Positions 1 through 11,023 of a stretch of DNA of 64,000 nt are shown here, in pieces. Every line of letters starts with the position of its first letter. Within the stretch, counting starts at the first letter, position 1. The notes under the pieces are model-generated. The model was given only the letters and a program-made list of their open reading frames with translations. It was not told the DNA's origin and did not search any database. The translations under genes and the position numbers were made by a program. Source of the stretch: Charina bottae (taxonomy: Eukaryota > Chordata > Lepidosauria > Squamata > Charinaidae); the NCBI GenBank assembly GCA_023362775.1, contig JALMGJ010000003.1, positions 74,881,355 through 74,945,354 on the forward strand. The letters run 5' to 3'.

Positions 1-101
1 GCCGCCGCCATGTGCACCACCGCACCACTGCCGTGCACATCCACTTCCGGGTTGTGTCGCAACACACTAAAGTGTCTCAACACACAGTTTGGAAAGCTAT
101 G
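1..101. mobile_element. hAT MITE (family A), left part cut by window edge
   Basis: The right end reads GTTTGGAAAGCTATG, one base away from the terminal repeat of the complete copies at 2251-2540 and 22924-23253. Just inside it is the same GTGTCGCAACACACTAAAGTG segment seen in the 22924 copy. The left half lies outside the window, so the target duplication cannot be checked. It is a non-coding, non-autonomous element. Confidence 0.75.
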
Positions 102-1689
102 GTCTAAGCCTTCACATATCAATTTGACAAAGTCTTTGGCCAGTTGGAGACAACTCGCTTGTAAAAACAGAGGGTTAACTGAAAAGCCATTGAAATTAAA
201 AATGGAAAATGTACTTTGGAGTACATAAGCTTTTTTCTAAACCACAATTCCCAGGAACAAATATCTCCTGATTGTAAAGAAAGGGTAGTGATAGGTAGTG
301 ATGGTGTTATGGTTATTCATCAGAGGAAATATGGAAATATTTCCTTGATTTTTCAAGTTTTTTTTTTCTTTGTTTAAACTCGTCTGCAATTTAATAGACT
401 TTACACACCACCATGATTCAGTGGTACTACCTTGGAGGATTCCAGAAGCTAGAAAAAAGGATGGTAGAGCATGCAATTCAAGGGCTGCAAACTCCCTACC
501 CTTGACATATCTCAACCTATGACTATTAAGGATCCCCTCAGGGTTGCAAATATGCAAGTAACTCAGATCATTCTCTCTGCCTGAATATAGGACAAGATCA
601 TTTCTTGACTGTTTTAATATTAGCTGACTCTAAGATTAGTTGAAAGAGAAGCACTTCCTTCCTAAGATAGTGATAGGCAATTAGATTTCCTGAAGTTTGT
701 TAGAGCAGTGTAATCTAAGCAAAATTTTATTAATTACTGATCCCAGAAAAAAACACATTACATGAAATCACTGTTTTGCAGTTCTCCCATCTTTCCTTGG
801 ACAGGCTGACTGCCCTTACCACTTTATGTCTTTGATTATCTAACTTCAGAAAAGATCTTTCTGAAGAAGTTTATGGTGGAGCTAATCACAGATTAAAGAC
901 CTGAATGTAAAGGGCTGCCCCAACCTGTTTAACATCCTTTCTTGCTAACAGCAAAAATGGAATCTTTCAATGATAAATAATATGTCAGGTATACTAAGAA
1001 TATGAGAATCGATTCTCTTCACAAAATCAACAAAGCAATTTGCTCTCTGGGCCCTGTTCCACTGTGAATAATAAACAGCCATAACGGAATCCTGGGCAGC
1101 CTAACAAACTTTGCACAGTTTGGGACTGAGAAATGGTTACAGGTCACATTAGGCATTAAAGGTGAGAAATAAAAAAAACAAGAGAACATAAGAAATACAA
1201 TAAAACCCAGGACCTGTTTGTCAGCATCCTCTCTAGCATCTAATCCATCAAGGACTCTTCAGACTTGGAGCTCAGCCATCAAACAACAGCCACTAATTCA
1301 ATAAAGTGTGAAAGCACCTATTTGTGCAAGAAGGAAAATGGTACACTTTGCCCAGATACCAACAGCTGCCATTTTTAATCAGTTCAGAAGCTGTTGGGTG
1401 CCAAACTGGTGTTGATAAGGGTAACATCTGGAGCCCAAAATGCTGATGTAGTGCAACCATGCATGCTATTAGCTACTATCCAAGCTGAGGAAAGAGGGGA
1501 AGAAACGGTAAGTTTAGGCCACCTGAAGCATCTTTAAGCATCTATTTCTTCCCAGTCTCCTTCATTTTAAGCACTGCTTAGGCAAATCCCACATAGTGCC
1601 TGACAACTATCTGTCTCTTTATGGATAATGCAGTTCACAATGGGAAAAAATATCCAAAACCTTTCTCATCTTTGGTTGTTGTTTTTTAA
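102..1689. other. Non-coding, AT-rich, nothing recognised
   Basis: I see no long open frame, no terminal repeats and no RNA gene. A short minus-strand frame at 237-557 has no recognisable motif and is probably chance. Confidence 0.5.
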
Positions 1690-1902
1690 TCTGTTCAATC
1701 ATGTCCGATTCTCAGAGACTGCCTGGACAGTTTTCTTGACAAGATTTTTCAGAAGGGGTTTGCCATTGCCTCCTTCCTAGGGCTGAGAGAGAGTGACTGG
1801 CCCAAGGTGACCTAGCTGGCTTTGTGCCTAAGGCAGGACTAGAACTCACGGTCTCCCAGTTTCTAGCCTGATGCCTTAACCACTACACCAAACTGGCTCT
1901 CT
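1690..1902 (-). mobile_element. tRNA-derived SINE (type B)
   Basis: Read on the minus strand it begins with AGCCAGTTTGGTGTAGTGGT, followed by AAGGCATCAGGCTAGAAAC and the box-B-like GAGTTCTAGTCC. A conserved body follows (GGTCACCTTGGGCCAGTCAC-like, then CTCAGCCCTAGGAAGGAGG). Three further copies lie at about 47.02, 47.42 and 57.55 kb. The tRNA-like head carries the internal pol III promoter. The exact Repbase family was not determined. Confidence 0.8.
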
Positions 1903-2250
1903 ATCTTTGGTATACCATTTCTTAAACTACTAAGTTTGCACTAAAATGCCAAAAAAACCCCAAAAAAAAGGAACATCCAATGGAAAGATAATTCAGGACT
2001 CATCTAAGTAATGCAAAGATAATTCAACTCATTTCAGTAATGCAACAGATATGTTTTAAGAATTCAATTGAACCTAAATTATTTTACTCCATATTGACCA
2101 TGCACAGAGCAGCTACGAAGGTTACATGTTTTGTCTTTAAAAATTCCCACAGAAATCCTCTCATGTATCAATACTAGATGTGAAAAGGAGTTGCTTGACA
2201 GATATATGAAGGACCCTATAATCATACCAAAGTGAAATTATGTGCTAGTG

Positions 2251-2540
2251 CAGAGCTTTCCAAACTCTGTGTCGGGACACGTTAGTGTGTCAGCTGCAGT
2301 GTCTGGGTGTGTTGCGGCTGCTGCTGCCTCCGAGCCCTGCCAGGATTCCACACAGGTCCTAGTGCCTGCCTTGTGCCTTGCTGCCTCCAAACCTGCTGTG
2401 ATTCCGCGCAGGTCCTAGTACCTGCCTTGTGCCCTGCTGTAAGAGTGTGTTGCAAAATGATGCCCTGCTGTAAGAGTGTGTCACGAGATGATGCATGTCT
2501 AAAAAGTGTGTCACCAACATGAAAAGTTTGGAAAGCTCTG
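2251..2540. mobile_element. hAT MITE (family A), complete, 290 bp
   Basis: The termini are perfect inverted repeats (CAGAGCTTTCCAAACT at the left, its complement at the right). An exact 8-bp direct repeat, TGCTAGTG, flanks the element at 2243-2250 and 2541-2548. An 8-bp target duplication with CAG-type ends is the hAT signature. The interior is GC-rich and contains short GTGTGTTGCAAAATGATGCC-like direct repeats. It has no transposase, so it must have been mobilised in trans. Confidence 0.92.
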
Positions 2541-2548
2541 TGCTAGTG

Positions 2549-3580
2549 TTTCTAAGTGGACCTTAGGGATACCTCCTTTGTCCTTATGAATGTATACACT
2601 CAGACATACTTGCATGCACACGCAAAACAATTTGAATCTGCAGCTCCAGTCAGAACTTTTTCAGCCTGATGCCACTTCTCCTTAATAACATGGATTTTAC
2701 ATAATAGAATAATAAGGAACAGATTTTGAAACTATGTCTGCATTTTGTTACAGGAAGGACTTTCTGAAATCCCAGCCTTTCCATCTTGTTATTTTCATTC
2801 CCTCCCCCTAAATTTGTTGCCCTTTTTGGATCTTATTCAATCTCACTGATATTCAAGCATTTCTGTTTGTTGAAAAGGAATAGTGATTTGGGAGTGATAT
2901 CTGCTAGATAGAGGAGCATGGGCTGTTGCTGGTAGCAGCAGCATTAAGCAACAGGGTTTCATGGTCAAATGGGTATCATAACATAGAGTGATGGATCTAA
3001 GCAAAATCTTTCTAATGCTTTCTTTCCCTGATATCATTTGTTTTTCATATCCTCCTTGTTACCAATATTCTTTGCAAAATTCATGCCTTTGGGGGATACC
3101 TACATCTTCTCCAATCCTCTTTACTGTTTAGGGACCATGTGGCATTCAGTATAATGAGGGATTCTAAAGGCCCAAATGCTCCTTCATTCAGTTTCTGATG
3201 CATGAGGTGGCCCATTTCCAACAGATGTTCAGATCCCACAGAATTTCCTGCACATGTATGTAAAACATGGAAAATACATGTTTTTCAGCAATAAAAGAAT
3301 ACAGTGAAGCCAAGCATGTCCTCTGATGAAGTAACCATTAGTCTATCTGATGCTAGTCTTTTCTAGGATGGCAAAATTAAACATATGTATCTTTGTTTCC
3401 TGAGGCTTGGGAAAGAGACAGGCTTATGAGATTAAACCTTGTTTTTTCCTTGATATATAATTGCGTCACCTTGTTCTCCTGGAAATCTTGGTTTCAGCAT
3501 TAATTTCTACATACCTAGTCACTAAGTGCTAGCATATCAAAATGGTAACCGAAAGGGATTTTATGTCCCAAAATCTCATA
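2549..3580. other. Non-coding, nothing recognised
   Basis: AT-rich sequence with only short chance frames. Confidence 0.5.
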
Positions 3581-3677
3581 ACTATCACTGTAGCAATATG
3601 TCTATGAAGGTTCTCAGTCATCCAGGTGGAATTGTCTGTAGCTTGAATCATGTCAACTGGATTTCTATTTTCTCAGT

Positions 3678-3717
3678 GGAAACGTTTCGCTCCTTATCCA
3701 AGGAGCTTCTTCAGTCT
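3678..3717 (-). ncRNA. Hammerhead-like ribozyme core (class 3)
   Basis: On the minus strand: ACTGAAGA (a CUGANGA box), one extra A, a 7-bp helix II (GCTCCTT / AAGGAGC) closed by GGAT, then GAAA and ACGTT. The last four bases ACGT are self-complementary and could form helix III in a dimer. The next base is U, an allowed cleavage-site nucleotide. The base pairs next to the core (UC with GA) could start helix I. The extra base before helix II departs from the textbook core, so activity is not proven. Confidence 0.6.
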
Positions 3718-3944
3718 GAGCAAAGTTGGTAAGGGAATCCTAAATATGTTTCTAGGTAGCTGTGTGACCTTACACCTGGGGCTAGGTCATGGTTATATTG
3801 AGATGTTATTTTAAGTCCTTTTATCATCTAAAGGAGGATCGTTAAGATCACCATGCTGCTGTTGAGCTTGTGAAATGGTCTTAATCTTCCTAGGCACAGA
3901 AGACAAAGCAGGGAGGAATATGGGCGAAAGATTGTGCCTGAGGC

Positions 3945-4031
3945 CCCCACCGGCAAGCTAGAAATAGGGATCTACAGGAAACCCACCCACACAGATCAAT
4001 ATCTGATGTTTGACTCCCACCATCCACTGCA
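3945..4031 (+). pseudogene. Penelope-type reverse transcriptase fragment
   Basis: The plus-strand frame reads TGKLEIGIYRKPTHTDQYL and then MFDSHHPLH. The YRKPTHT-x-x-YL ... SxHP signature is, from memory, the hallmark of Penelope/Poseidon-class reverse transcriptases in the region after the catalytic core. Only about 29 codons remain. The catalytic domain and the GIY-YIG nuclease are absent, so the fragment cannot be functional. The neighbouring ribozyme-like repeat supports the assignment. Confidence 0.82.
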
Positions 4032-4062
4032 TGATTCAAGCTACAGACTATCACTGTAGCAA

Positions 4063-5455
4063 GTTTCTGCCTCCCATAGACCAATTTCAATAATGTATCC
4101 AATAAAAAACAATAGCCAAGATATGATTTTCAAAAATATGTATGTGGTACAAACTAGGTTTCCAGATTTCACTTCTTTTTAATTTGTTTCTGCTACGAAG
4201 TTGCCTCTGCTGTTAGGAGGCCTAACTGACCCCATAATGCCAAAAGCATTCTATGTCACAAAATCATTAACAGAAGTACAGCTTGCAATGTGCTTGACGC
4301 ACATCTGTATTCAATAGCTACACAGTGTTATTTAGTGTTTTTAATAACAACTATTGAAAATAATTTAACCTTTAGCTTCAAACATAGTCATCATTTCCAC
4401 TAAAATCTACTGAGAAAAGAAACAGTCATTAACTAAGGTGTATAAACAAGTGTAGCGAAGAGAGGAGATACTTCAAAAGTTGTGAAAGGAAGGGGGAGTT
4501 ACACATGACATATGTTTGCTCAGGTTTGGTGGAAATAACCTAATTTAATTAGATTTCTTTATTTCTTCTACTCCTAGAACCTTAATCATGGGTAAGTCTA
4601 CTGTATATATCAGATTGTTAAATCTCTTTGATTAAGGCTAAATCATGATAAAGTTCTAACTTAGCAGCTCTAAGCAACTGAATTCATTCTTTCTCATATG
4701 TGTTTGGCTCAAGTGATAATTTCTTTTAATTGTCAGTTGAAGTACCATTATCTTTGGTTGGCAGCAGCAATGGCTACATCAGCATCTACAAAATCCCTAG
4801 ATGGTGGCTGTGCACCCCTGAAATGAAATAAAAATATTTTTAATTGTGTAAAAAATAAAAATGGTTTAAATATTGTATGATCACCAAACCTTGCAAAATG
4901 TCAGTATTCCCACAGGAAATGTTGCAAGATTTCAGTGAGAATGCCAACATTTCAAAAGACTGCCACTGTGTGAGATAATGTAATGTTGCTGGAACCTGAA
5001 AAGATTGCTGATCCTGGTATTTCACAGTGGTATAAATTAATTATAAAAGTACTTTTAAAATGCAATTATCTTCTTTGTCTTCTCAGCGCAAGTGAATTTG
5101 TGATGTTTTACATTAATTTTAGAAGATGATGACAATATGGAAATAATGAGAAAATGTCTTAAAGGAATTGTTTTCTTCAATTTTGATGTAATCCCTATTT
5201 ATTTTTTTACATTCTGGCTCATTTAATCACAGGTTCCACCAAATGTCAAAAATACACCCTGACCTGCCCAGCCAACATCATAAGAAACCAGGTTGAAACA
5301 TACACAAATCAAAGGGTATCACATGCCAAAATTTGGCGACTCCTGATGGTTTCACCAACTCATCAGCAATGCGTGTAGGCTGTCATCACAAGTGCCTGTT
5401 GGAAGTGTGAAGAAAGTATCTGGAAAAAATAAATCTACTTCTGTTTCTGATATAG
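4063..5455. other. Non-coding, nothing recognised
   Basis: AT-rich DNA without convincing open frames or repeat termini. Confidence 0.5.
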
Positions 5456-5811
5456 TAAAGGTAAAGGTTCCCCCCGCACATTTGTGCAGTCGTGTCCGAC
5501 TCTAGGGGCCAGTGCTCATCTCCGTTTGTTAGCCAAAGAGCCAGCGTTGTCCGAAGACGCTTCCACGGTCATGTGGCCGGCATGACGCACGCGGAACCCT
5601 GTTAACTACCCACCGAAGTGGTACCTATTTATCTACTTGTGTTTGCATGCTTTCGAATTGCTAGGTTGGCAAGAGCTGGGGCGAGTGCAAGAGCTCACTC
5701 CATCACGCAGGGCTAGGGATTCGAACCTCCGAACTTGCGATCTTCTGATCGACAAGCGTGGCGTCTTACCCGCTGAGCCAACACGCCCCATCCGCTGAGC
5801 CACCACGCCCA
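5456..5811 (-). mobile_element. Sauria-type tRNA-derived SINE
   Basis: On the minus strand the tRNA-like head (GCTCAGCGGGTAAGACGCCA) leads to box-B-like GGTTCGAATCCC, a conserved body, and a tail with AGTCGGACACGACTGC followed by (ACCTTT)-type repeats. From memory, the GTCGGACACGACTG tail matches the Bov-B LINE 3' end, the defining link for Sauria SINEs. The head is partly duplicated (5791-5811). Other copies lie at 6139, 7081/12986, 21777, 40511 and 57911. Confidence 0.85.
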
Positions 5812-6138
5812 GTTATTAAAGAGTAATAACAAATTTAAAAGCTACTAATTTGCTGCCTTTTTATGACATTCCAAACCTACTGCTTGAAGTAGCTGCATCA
5901 TTATACCTAATAATAGAGCTGGCCCTGAGATGGAGATTAACTGAGCTAAGAGTTTGCACTGATTTCAACATTGACTATGGAAAGCTTCCTTCAGCACATT
6001 GGAAGATACCAGGCTAGCAAGTTACAAGGAGCGCATCACCCTGACCCTAATACTTCAGTGCTCACAGTTTTGCTCAAAATCTGCTTATTCAAACATATAT
6101 TGTCCTGCAGCGGAGATGGAAAGTTTGTGCACCATGTT

Positions 6139-6474
6139 AGGTAAAGGTAAAGGTTCCCCCCACACATTTGTGCAGTCGTGTCTGACTCTAGGGGCCAGTG
6201 CTCATCTCCGTTTGTTAGCCGAAGAGCCAGCGTTGTCCGAAGACGCTTCCACGGTCATGTGGCCGGCATGACGCATGCAGAACGCTGTTACCTACCCACC
6301 GAAGTGGTACCTATTAATCTACTTGCATTTGCATGCTTTCCAATTGCTAGGTTGGCAAGAGCTGGGGTTAGTGTGGGAGCTCACTCCGTCACATGGGACT
6401 AGGGATTTGAACCTCCGAACTTGCAATCTTCCGATCCACAAGGCTGGCGTCTTACCCGCTGAGGCACCACGCCC
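6139..6474 (-). mobile_element. Sauria-type tRNA-derived SINE
   Basis: Full-length copy: (AGGTAA)n-type tail at the left, tRNA-like head ending in the complement of GGGCGTGGTGCCTCAGCGGG at the right. It differs from the 5456 copy by scattered substitutions, several at CpG sites. Confidence 0.85.
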
Positions 6475-7007
6475 ATATTCTGATAGATATACATCTATAT
6501 AAATGCATGTATGTGTGTGTGTATATATAAGTGTGTGTGTGTGTGTATTTCATACCACTTTACACTTCCTTTTCTCTGTTATACCACCTTCCCTCTAATC
6601 TCAGAGTAAGTTGCAAAAGCTATAGTTTTGCAGTGACTAAACACTGGAAATTGATGTTCTGCTGCCACCTAGTGGCAAGTTCCAATAACACAATTCAATG
6701 TCATCCTATTTATTGGCTGCTTATAAAACTTATAAACCGCCTCACTTGGGAGAATCTAGGTGCTGTACAAAGTCAAACACAGCGGAAAGAACAATAATAT
6801 ATTTCAAAAAAATATATAACTGTAAGTAACAACAAACAATAACAGCATAGAGCATTATTTTACATGGATAGCCTACACTTCTCCTAGACTGTTCAAAGGG
6901 CATACGTAGGCTTCTGTTTTCTGCTTTTCACTGACTTTTTAAAAAACTATTATGTATTGACATTTCAAGGAGCACAGGACTTTTTTTTATGATATGCATA
7001 CATACAA
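6475..7007. other. Non-coding with a short TG-rich microsatellite
   Basis: A (TG/TA)n tract lies at about 6506-6546, directly beside the SINE head. Nothing else was recognised. Confidence 0.5.
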
Positions 7008-7068
7008 TCATAGAATATAAGCATTGAAAGAGACCCTGAAGCTCATCTAGTCCAGCCCCTCTCCAATA
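7008..7068 (-). mobile_element. CR1 LINE 3'-end remnant
   Basis: The plus strand carries AATCATAGAATATAAGCATT, then GAAAGAGACC and CATCTAGTCCAGCCCC. This is the reverse complement of the well-known CR1 3' end (…GGACTAGATGA…CTATGATT). Only about 60 bp remain. Confidence 0.6.
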
Positions 7069-7080
7069 TAGGAAGCTAGT

Positions 7081-7092
7081 AAGGTAAAGGTT
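7081..7092 (-). mobile_element. Sauria-type SINE tail, left of the chromovirus
   Basis: AAGGTAAAGGTT is the tail of a SINE whose remainder resumes at 12986. The chromovirus was inserted between, duplicating AGGTT (7088-7092 and 12986-12990). Confidence 0.8.
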
Positions 7093-7461
7093 TGTAAGGC
7101 GCTCCTCTCTGGATCTCTAAATCCACTCCTCTACAGTAAACCACGGACATGCGGTTTCTTAGATGTAGAATGGTTTAATAGAGTATACAGCGGTTATCAC
7201 TAACAAAGACTGGAATGCAGGAACAAAGAACAACAAGCACATTTAAACCTTTCCCTCCCCCAGTGTCCTTTGCTGTTGACACGTGTAGTCGGGTCTGGCC
7301 GGTTGCTCAGACAACGCTCGCCAAGATGTGTATTCCCGATCGTCGGGTGGGTGCGAGCCGGTCTACTCTAGTTGTCAGACTGACAATGTCAGTTTCGCGC
7401 CAGTCTCCCGATGATTCCTTTGTCTGCTTGCCTTTTGGCAGAGATCGGGTGATCTCTGACA
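7093..7461 (-). repeat. Chromovirus 3' LTR
   Basis: 369 bp, TG…CA. Compared by eye with the other LTR: six substitutions and absence of ACTTTC near 7400. It keeps an ATTAAA poly(A)-type signal (minus, 7174-7179) where the other LTR has TTTAAA. The self-complementary AAAGACTGGAAT lies at 7205-7216. Confidence 0.95.
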
Positions 7462-7500
7462 TGCTCCCGCCCCAAGACTCCCCCCCCTCTCTATATACAA
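7462..7500 (-). promoter_or_regulatory. Polypurine tract of the chromovirus
   Basis: Directly upstream of the 3' LTR in element orientation is a purine-rich run (GAGAGGGGGGGGAGTCTTGG, then GGCGGGAGCA). This is the expected primer site for plus-strand DNA synthesis. Confidence 0.75.
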
Positions 7501-7515
7501 ACCAGACTATTTCCA

Positions 7516-7704
7516 TCACTGGGGTTTGTCTGGGAACTCTCTATGGAACTTCTTGATCAATTTGGGGGCACGTGTGTGTTTGGCATTGACCCACTCCCTG
7601 TCACCAATCGGCAGGTGGGTCCATTTGACTAGGTATTGCAGCTGCCCCCTGTGCCATCTCGAATCCAAGATCCTGTCTATTTCGAAGTGTGGTTCTCCCT
7701 CCAC
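7516..7704 (-). pseudogene. Chromodomain at the C-terminus of integrase
   Basis: About 55 residues with the chromodomain pattern: EIDRILDSR start, QYLVKWTHLP centre, and DREWVNAKH followed by a C-terminal helix ending LIKKFHREFP. The three hydrophobic/aromatic positions of the methyl-lysine cage region can be recognised only approximately. It is in a different frame from the integrase (7601-9265); an indel near 7700-7712 separates them. In chromoviruses this domain directs integration to chromatin. Its presence assigns the element to that group. Confidence 0.88.
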
Positions 7705-9265
7705 TAATATTGGTGTGGGTTACCTCTGGTTCCGGGTGCCACTGATGTGAACCATGGTATTGTTTCAACAAACTAATGTGAAACACGGGGTGTATCTTTC
7801 TCAGAGCCTTTGGCAACTGCAGTTTAGCCGTTACCGGGTTAATTACTGCAATGATGTTGAATGGACCTATGAACTTGGGCGCTAGTTTTCTTGACTGTTG
7901 AGTGGACCTTAAGTTTTTGGTGGATAAGTACACTTTATCCCCTACTCTCAATTCCCATTCCTTCGCACGTTTGCGGTCTGCGTGTTTTTTGTAACTAGCC
8001 TTTGCTTCTTCCAGCGTTTTAACCATTATTGGCCAGTTGCTGGTGATTCTTTCGACCCATTCATCTGCTCTCAGAGGTTGTTCTAAGTCTGTGCTCTGGG
8101 ACATTGCCAATTCAGGTATCGTTACAAAGTCCTGCCCTGTAGCCGCTTTGAATGGTGAAATCCCTGTGCTTTGATGTAGCACGTTGTTGTACGCAACTTC
8201 TGCGAATGGCAATAGTTCTGCCCAATCAGTTTGTTGGTAATTTATGTAGCATCTAAGGTACTGCTCCAATGTGGAATTAAGGCGTTCGCTCGATCCGTCA
8301 GTGCACGGATGGAACGCACTACTAAGTCCCTGTTCTGATCCAATTAACTTCAAAAATGCCCGCCAAAACTTGCAAGTGAAAGTGCTGCCTCGATCGCTGA
8401 TTATGCGTTCCGGCGTTCCGTGGGCCCTATAAATGTGCTGAATGAAAAGTCTAGCTAGCTTCTGCGCGTTCGGTATGCCCTTGCATGCAATGAAGTGTGC
8501 CTGTTTGGAAAAGAGGTCTGTGACCACCCAAATGGCCGTGTTCTTTTTGCTCACTGGTAAGTCCACTATAAAATCCATGGCAATTTGCTTCCATGGTTGT
8601 GTTGGACTAGCTACCTCCTGTAATTTCCCTGTGGGTTTACCCATTTTCCTTTTTGCTGTGGCGCACGTGGGACATGTTCGTACATAAGCTTTCACGTCCG
8701 AGCGCAATGATGGCCACCAAAACTTTCCCCGGACTAGATGTAGCGTTTTTAGGAATCCGAAATGCCCTGCTGTTTTGTGGTCGTGGTGCATACTCAAAAC
8801 CCTTTGTCTTAAGGATTCCGGGACATATGCTTTCTTGTCTTTCCAGCCCATTCCGTCCCGCTCCTCTAGTGTGTGTTTGTGCTCCACCCACCAAGTGTCA
8901 GTTGCCGTTGCCGTTCGCAGGTCACCTGCAAATGAATCGCTCTCAGTCCTTTGTTTCGCGCTGCTGCGGGTGACAGCCAAGTTCCCCTCTCCCCTAACCA
9001 CTGGTACCGATTGCATTGGCTCCTCCCCTGGCTGGGAAGGGATCAGTGACTCAAAGATCTCAATCTTGCCTTCATGCTGCAGCAGGCGTGATAATGCGTC
9101 CGCCAAGAGGTTTTTCCCCCCAGGGAAATATCTCAACGTGAAGTTGAACCTACTAAGGAACTCTGCCCACCTGAGATGTTTGGGGTTTAATTTTCTCGGG
9201 GATTTGAGGGCTTCCAAATTTTTATGATCAGTCCACACCTGAAACGGCTCAGCTGTCCCTTCCAA
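7601..9265 (-). pseudogene. pol (3' part): RNase H C-terminus and integrase of the chromovirus
   Basis: Open for 554 codons. Residues 1-62 are the end of RNase H (HKNLEAL … GGKNLLADALSR). The HHCC zinc module has histidines at about 163/168 and cysteines 198/201. The catalytic triad is D231 (AMDFIVDLP), D291 (ISDRGS) and E327 (SSERLN), with 35 residues between the last two, i.e. D,D35E. A GPY/F module follows (FIGPFNIIAVINPVTAKLQLP-like) with the HPVFHISLLK motif. The last about 35 codons are out of frame with the chromodomain. A TGA at 9272-9274 and a frameshift near 9345-9352 cut it off from the reverse transcriptase. Confidence 0.93.
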
Positions 9266-9344
9266 GAGGTGTCACCACATGCTTAAAGCATGTTTTACTG
9301 CGAATGCCTCTTTTTCCCAAACATGCCATCTTTTCTCCGTTTCG

Positions 9345-10253
9345 TTAAATTTCAGAGAAATATATGCACATGGTCTCACTTTCCCCGTCATCTACCTGTA
9401 GCAAAATGGCGCCAACTGCATTGAGTGACGCGTCCGTGTGAATGATGAATGGTTTGTCTGGCTCTGGGTGCTTGAGGATGGGCTCCTCCGTGAACAATGC
9501 CTTTAGCTTATCAAAAGCTTCTTGGCATTCTTGGGTCCACACTATTTTTGTGCTTGGAGGTGGGGCTTTCGCTTTTTTCCCCTTGCCTTTCGTTTTCAGC
9601 AAATCGGTTAGGGGTAGCGCAATTTGCGCAAAATCCTGAATGAACTGCCTATAGAACCCCGCAAATCCCAAAAATGCTTGGAGCTGCCTGCGCGTTCGGG
9701 GGGGTTGCCACCCCAAAACCGCTTTGACCTTCTCGGGGTCCATTTCAATGCCCACATTCGAGATGCGATACCCCAAAAAGTCCAGCTTGTCCTTGTGAAA
9801 CTCACACTTTTCCAGTTTTACATATAATTTTGCCTCCAACAACCTCTCTAGCACCTTTTTGACCAGTTCCATGTGCTCTTCTAGATTTTCTGAGAAAATC
9901 AATATGTCATCTAAATAAACAATTACCCCTTTGTACAGAAATTCATACAGTACCTCATTTATGAATCTCATGAAGATTCCCGGTCCCCCCGCAATCCCAA
10001 ATGGGAGCACTCGATATTGGAATGATCCTAGTGGGCAATTGAATGCTGTTTTCCACTCATCCCCCTCCCTCATGCGTACCCGATAATACGCTTCCCTTAC
10101 ATCCAACTTCGTAAAGACCTTCCCTTTCGACAGTTGGGCTAACATGTCTTTCAACAATGGTAAGGGGTACTGCTTGGTGACAGAAATTTCATTGAGCCCC
10201 CGGTAGTCTGTGCACAGCCTCAGTGACCCGTCTTTCTTTTTCCTGAATAACAC
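9345..10253 (-). pseudogene. pol (middle): Reverse transcriptase and RNase H start of the chromovirus
   Basis: 302 codons. Motif A is FTKLDVREAYYRVR (Asp 51); the catalytic box is YLDD at 113-116. The primer-grip/thumb region with FLGY and the AFLGFAGFYRQFI motif follow. RNase H begins at HTDASLNAVGA. The usual PFG…AP motif reads PFGIAGGPGIF here, a departure at a conserved alanine. Upstream, in the same frame, a TGA at 10293-10295 interrupts the RT, and a TAG at 10488-10490 separates it from protease. The TGA is compatible with CpG decay of an arginine codon. Confidence 0.93.
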
Positions 10254-10487
10254 TGGGGCCGCTAACGGGGAATTGTCTGGTTCAATGAAGCCTCATGCCA
10301 AATTTTTATAAATGAACTTACGGAGCCCTTCTAACTCTTTCTGGGTCATGGCATACATCTTGGGTTTCGGGAACGGTGCCCCAGGGATGAGGTCTACCGT
10401 TGCATCTGACTGTCTGTGGGGAAGCTCTTGGTCGCATTCATGCTTGCCAAACACTTCCCTTACTGGGAGATATTTTTCCGGGATTGC

Positions 10488-10961
10488 CTATAGGTTACTT
10501 TCGTCCCCTTGTTCCCAATCCTCGTCCCAAAATTCCATCCCAGCTGCCCCCACTTCCCAGTCATCCACACCACTTTCTTTGTGCATCCCCCCATGAGTCC
10601 CGTCCAAAAAGTCAATTTCCCCAGAGACCCAATCCACCCTAGGATTTCTAGCTCTCAGCCATTTCAGTCCTAACACAATGGGTCTTGTTGCAATGGGGGC
10701 CACAATAAACCTCAATGTTTCTACGTGGTTTCCCAAAGTCATTTGTACTTCCTCCGTAAACTGCTCCACTGGCCCCCCTTTCATCTCAGAACCATCCAAT
10801 TGGCAAAAGGTAATGGGCGTTTTTAGCTCAAAAAGTCTCAGTCCCAAGTAGTCAGCCACGTCCGGGTGCATTAAGCTTCTTGAGCAGCCCGAATCTAGCA
10901 TTGCCAACCCAGAGTACTTCCTCCTCCCCCCTACAGCTTTTAGGTGTGCCTGAATGTGCAT
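10488..10961 (-). pseudogene. pro: Aspartic protease of the chromovirus
   Basis: Contains the active-site motif AMLDSGCSRSLMHP (DSG in place of the more general DTG) and the second conserved hydrophobic strand PIVLGLKWLRARNP. The upstream sequence contains NPTMHIQAHLK, typical of the gag-pro junction. It ends at an in-frame TAG (10488-10490); the frame continues into the RT beyond it. The protease would release Gag and Pol proteins. Confidence 0.85.
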
Positions 10962-11023
10962 TGTGGGGTTGCGGCAATTCTTCTCGTTGTGCCCTTTTGT
11001 GAAGGCCTGCCCCGTGGCGCTCT

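Larger units (their letters stand above)
3597..4046. mobile_element. Penelope-like element fragment, internally inverted
   Basis: A 450-bp insertion flanked by an exact 16-bp direct repeat, ACTATCACTGTAGCAA, at 3581-3596 and 4047-4062. The left part, to about 3930, is in minus orientation: a terminal segment, a hammerhead-like core (3678-3717), then a stretch also present in plus orientation at 14140-14345. The right part (about 3945-4032) is in plus orientation and translates to a typical Penelope reverse-transcriptase motif. It ends with ATGATTCAAGCTACAG, which also lies downstream of the ribozyme in other copies. Head-to-head inversion of partial copies is common in Penelope-like elements. 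Confidence 0.8.

Noticed and set aside
5456..5811. Possible tRNA genes in the SINE heads
   Set aside because: A- and B-box-like sequences are present, but the heads are SINE copies with long non-tRNA bodies and do not fold as complete tRNAs.
7215..7556. 113-codon plus-strand frame at the LTR
   Set aside because: Antisense of the LTR and polypurine tract of the chromovirus.
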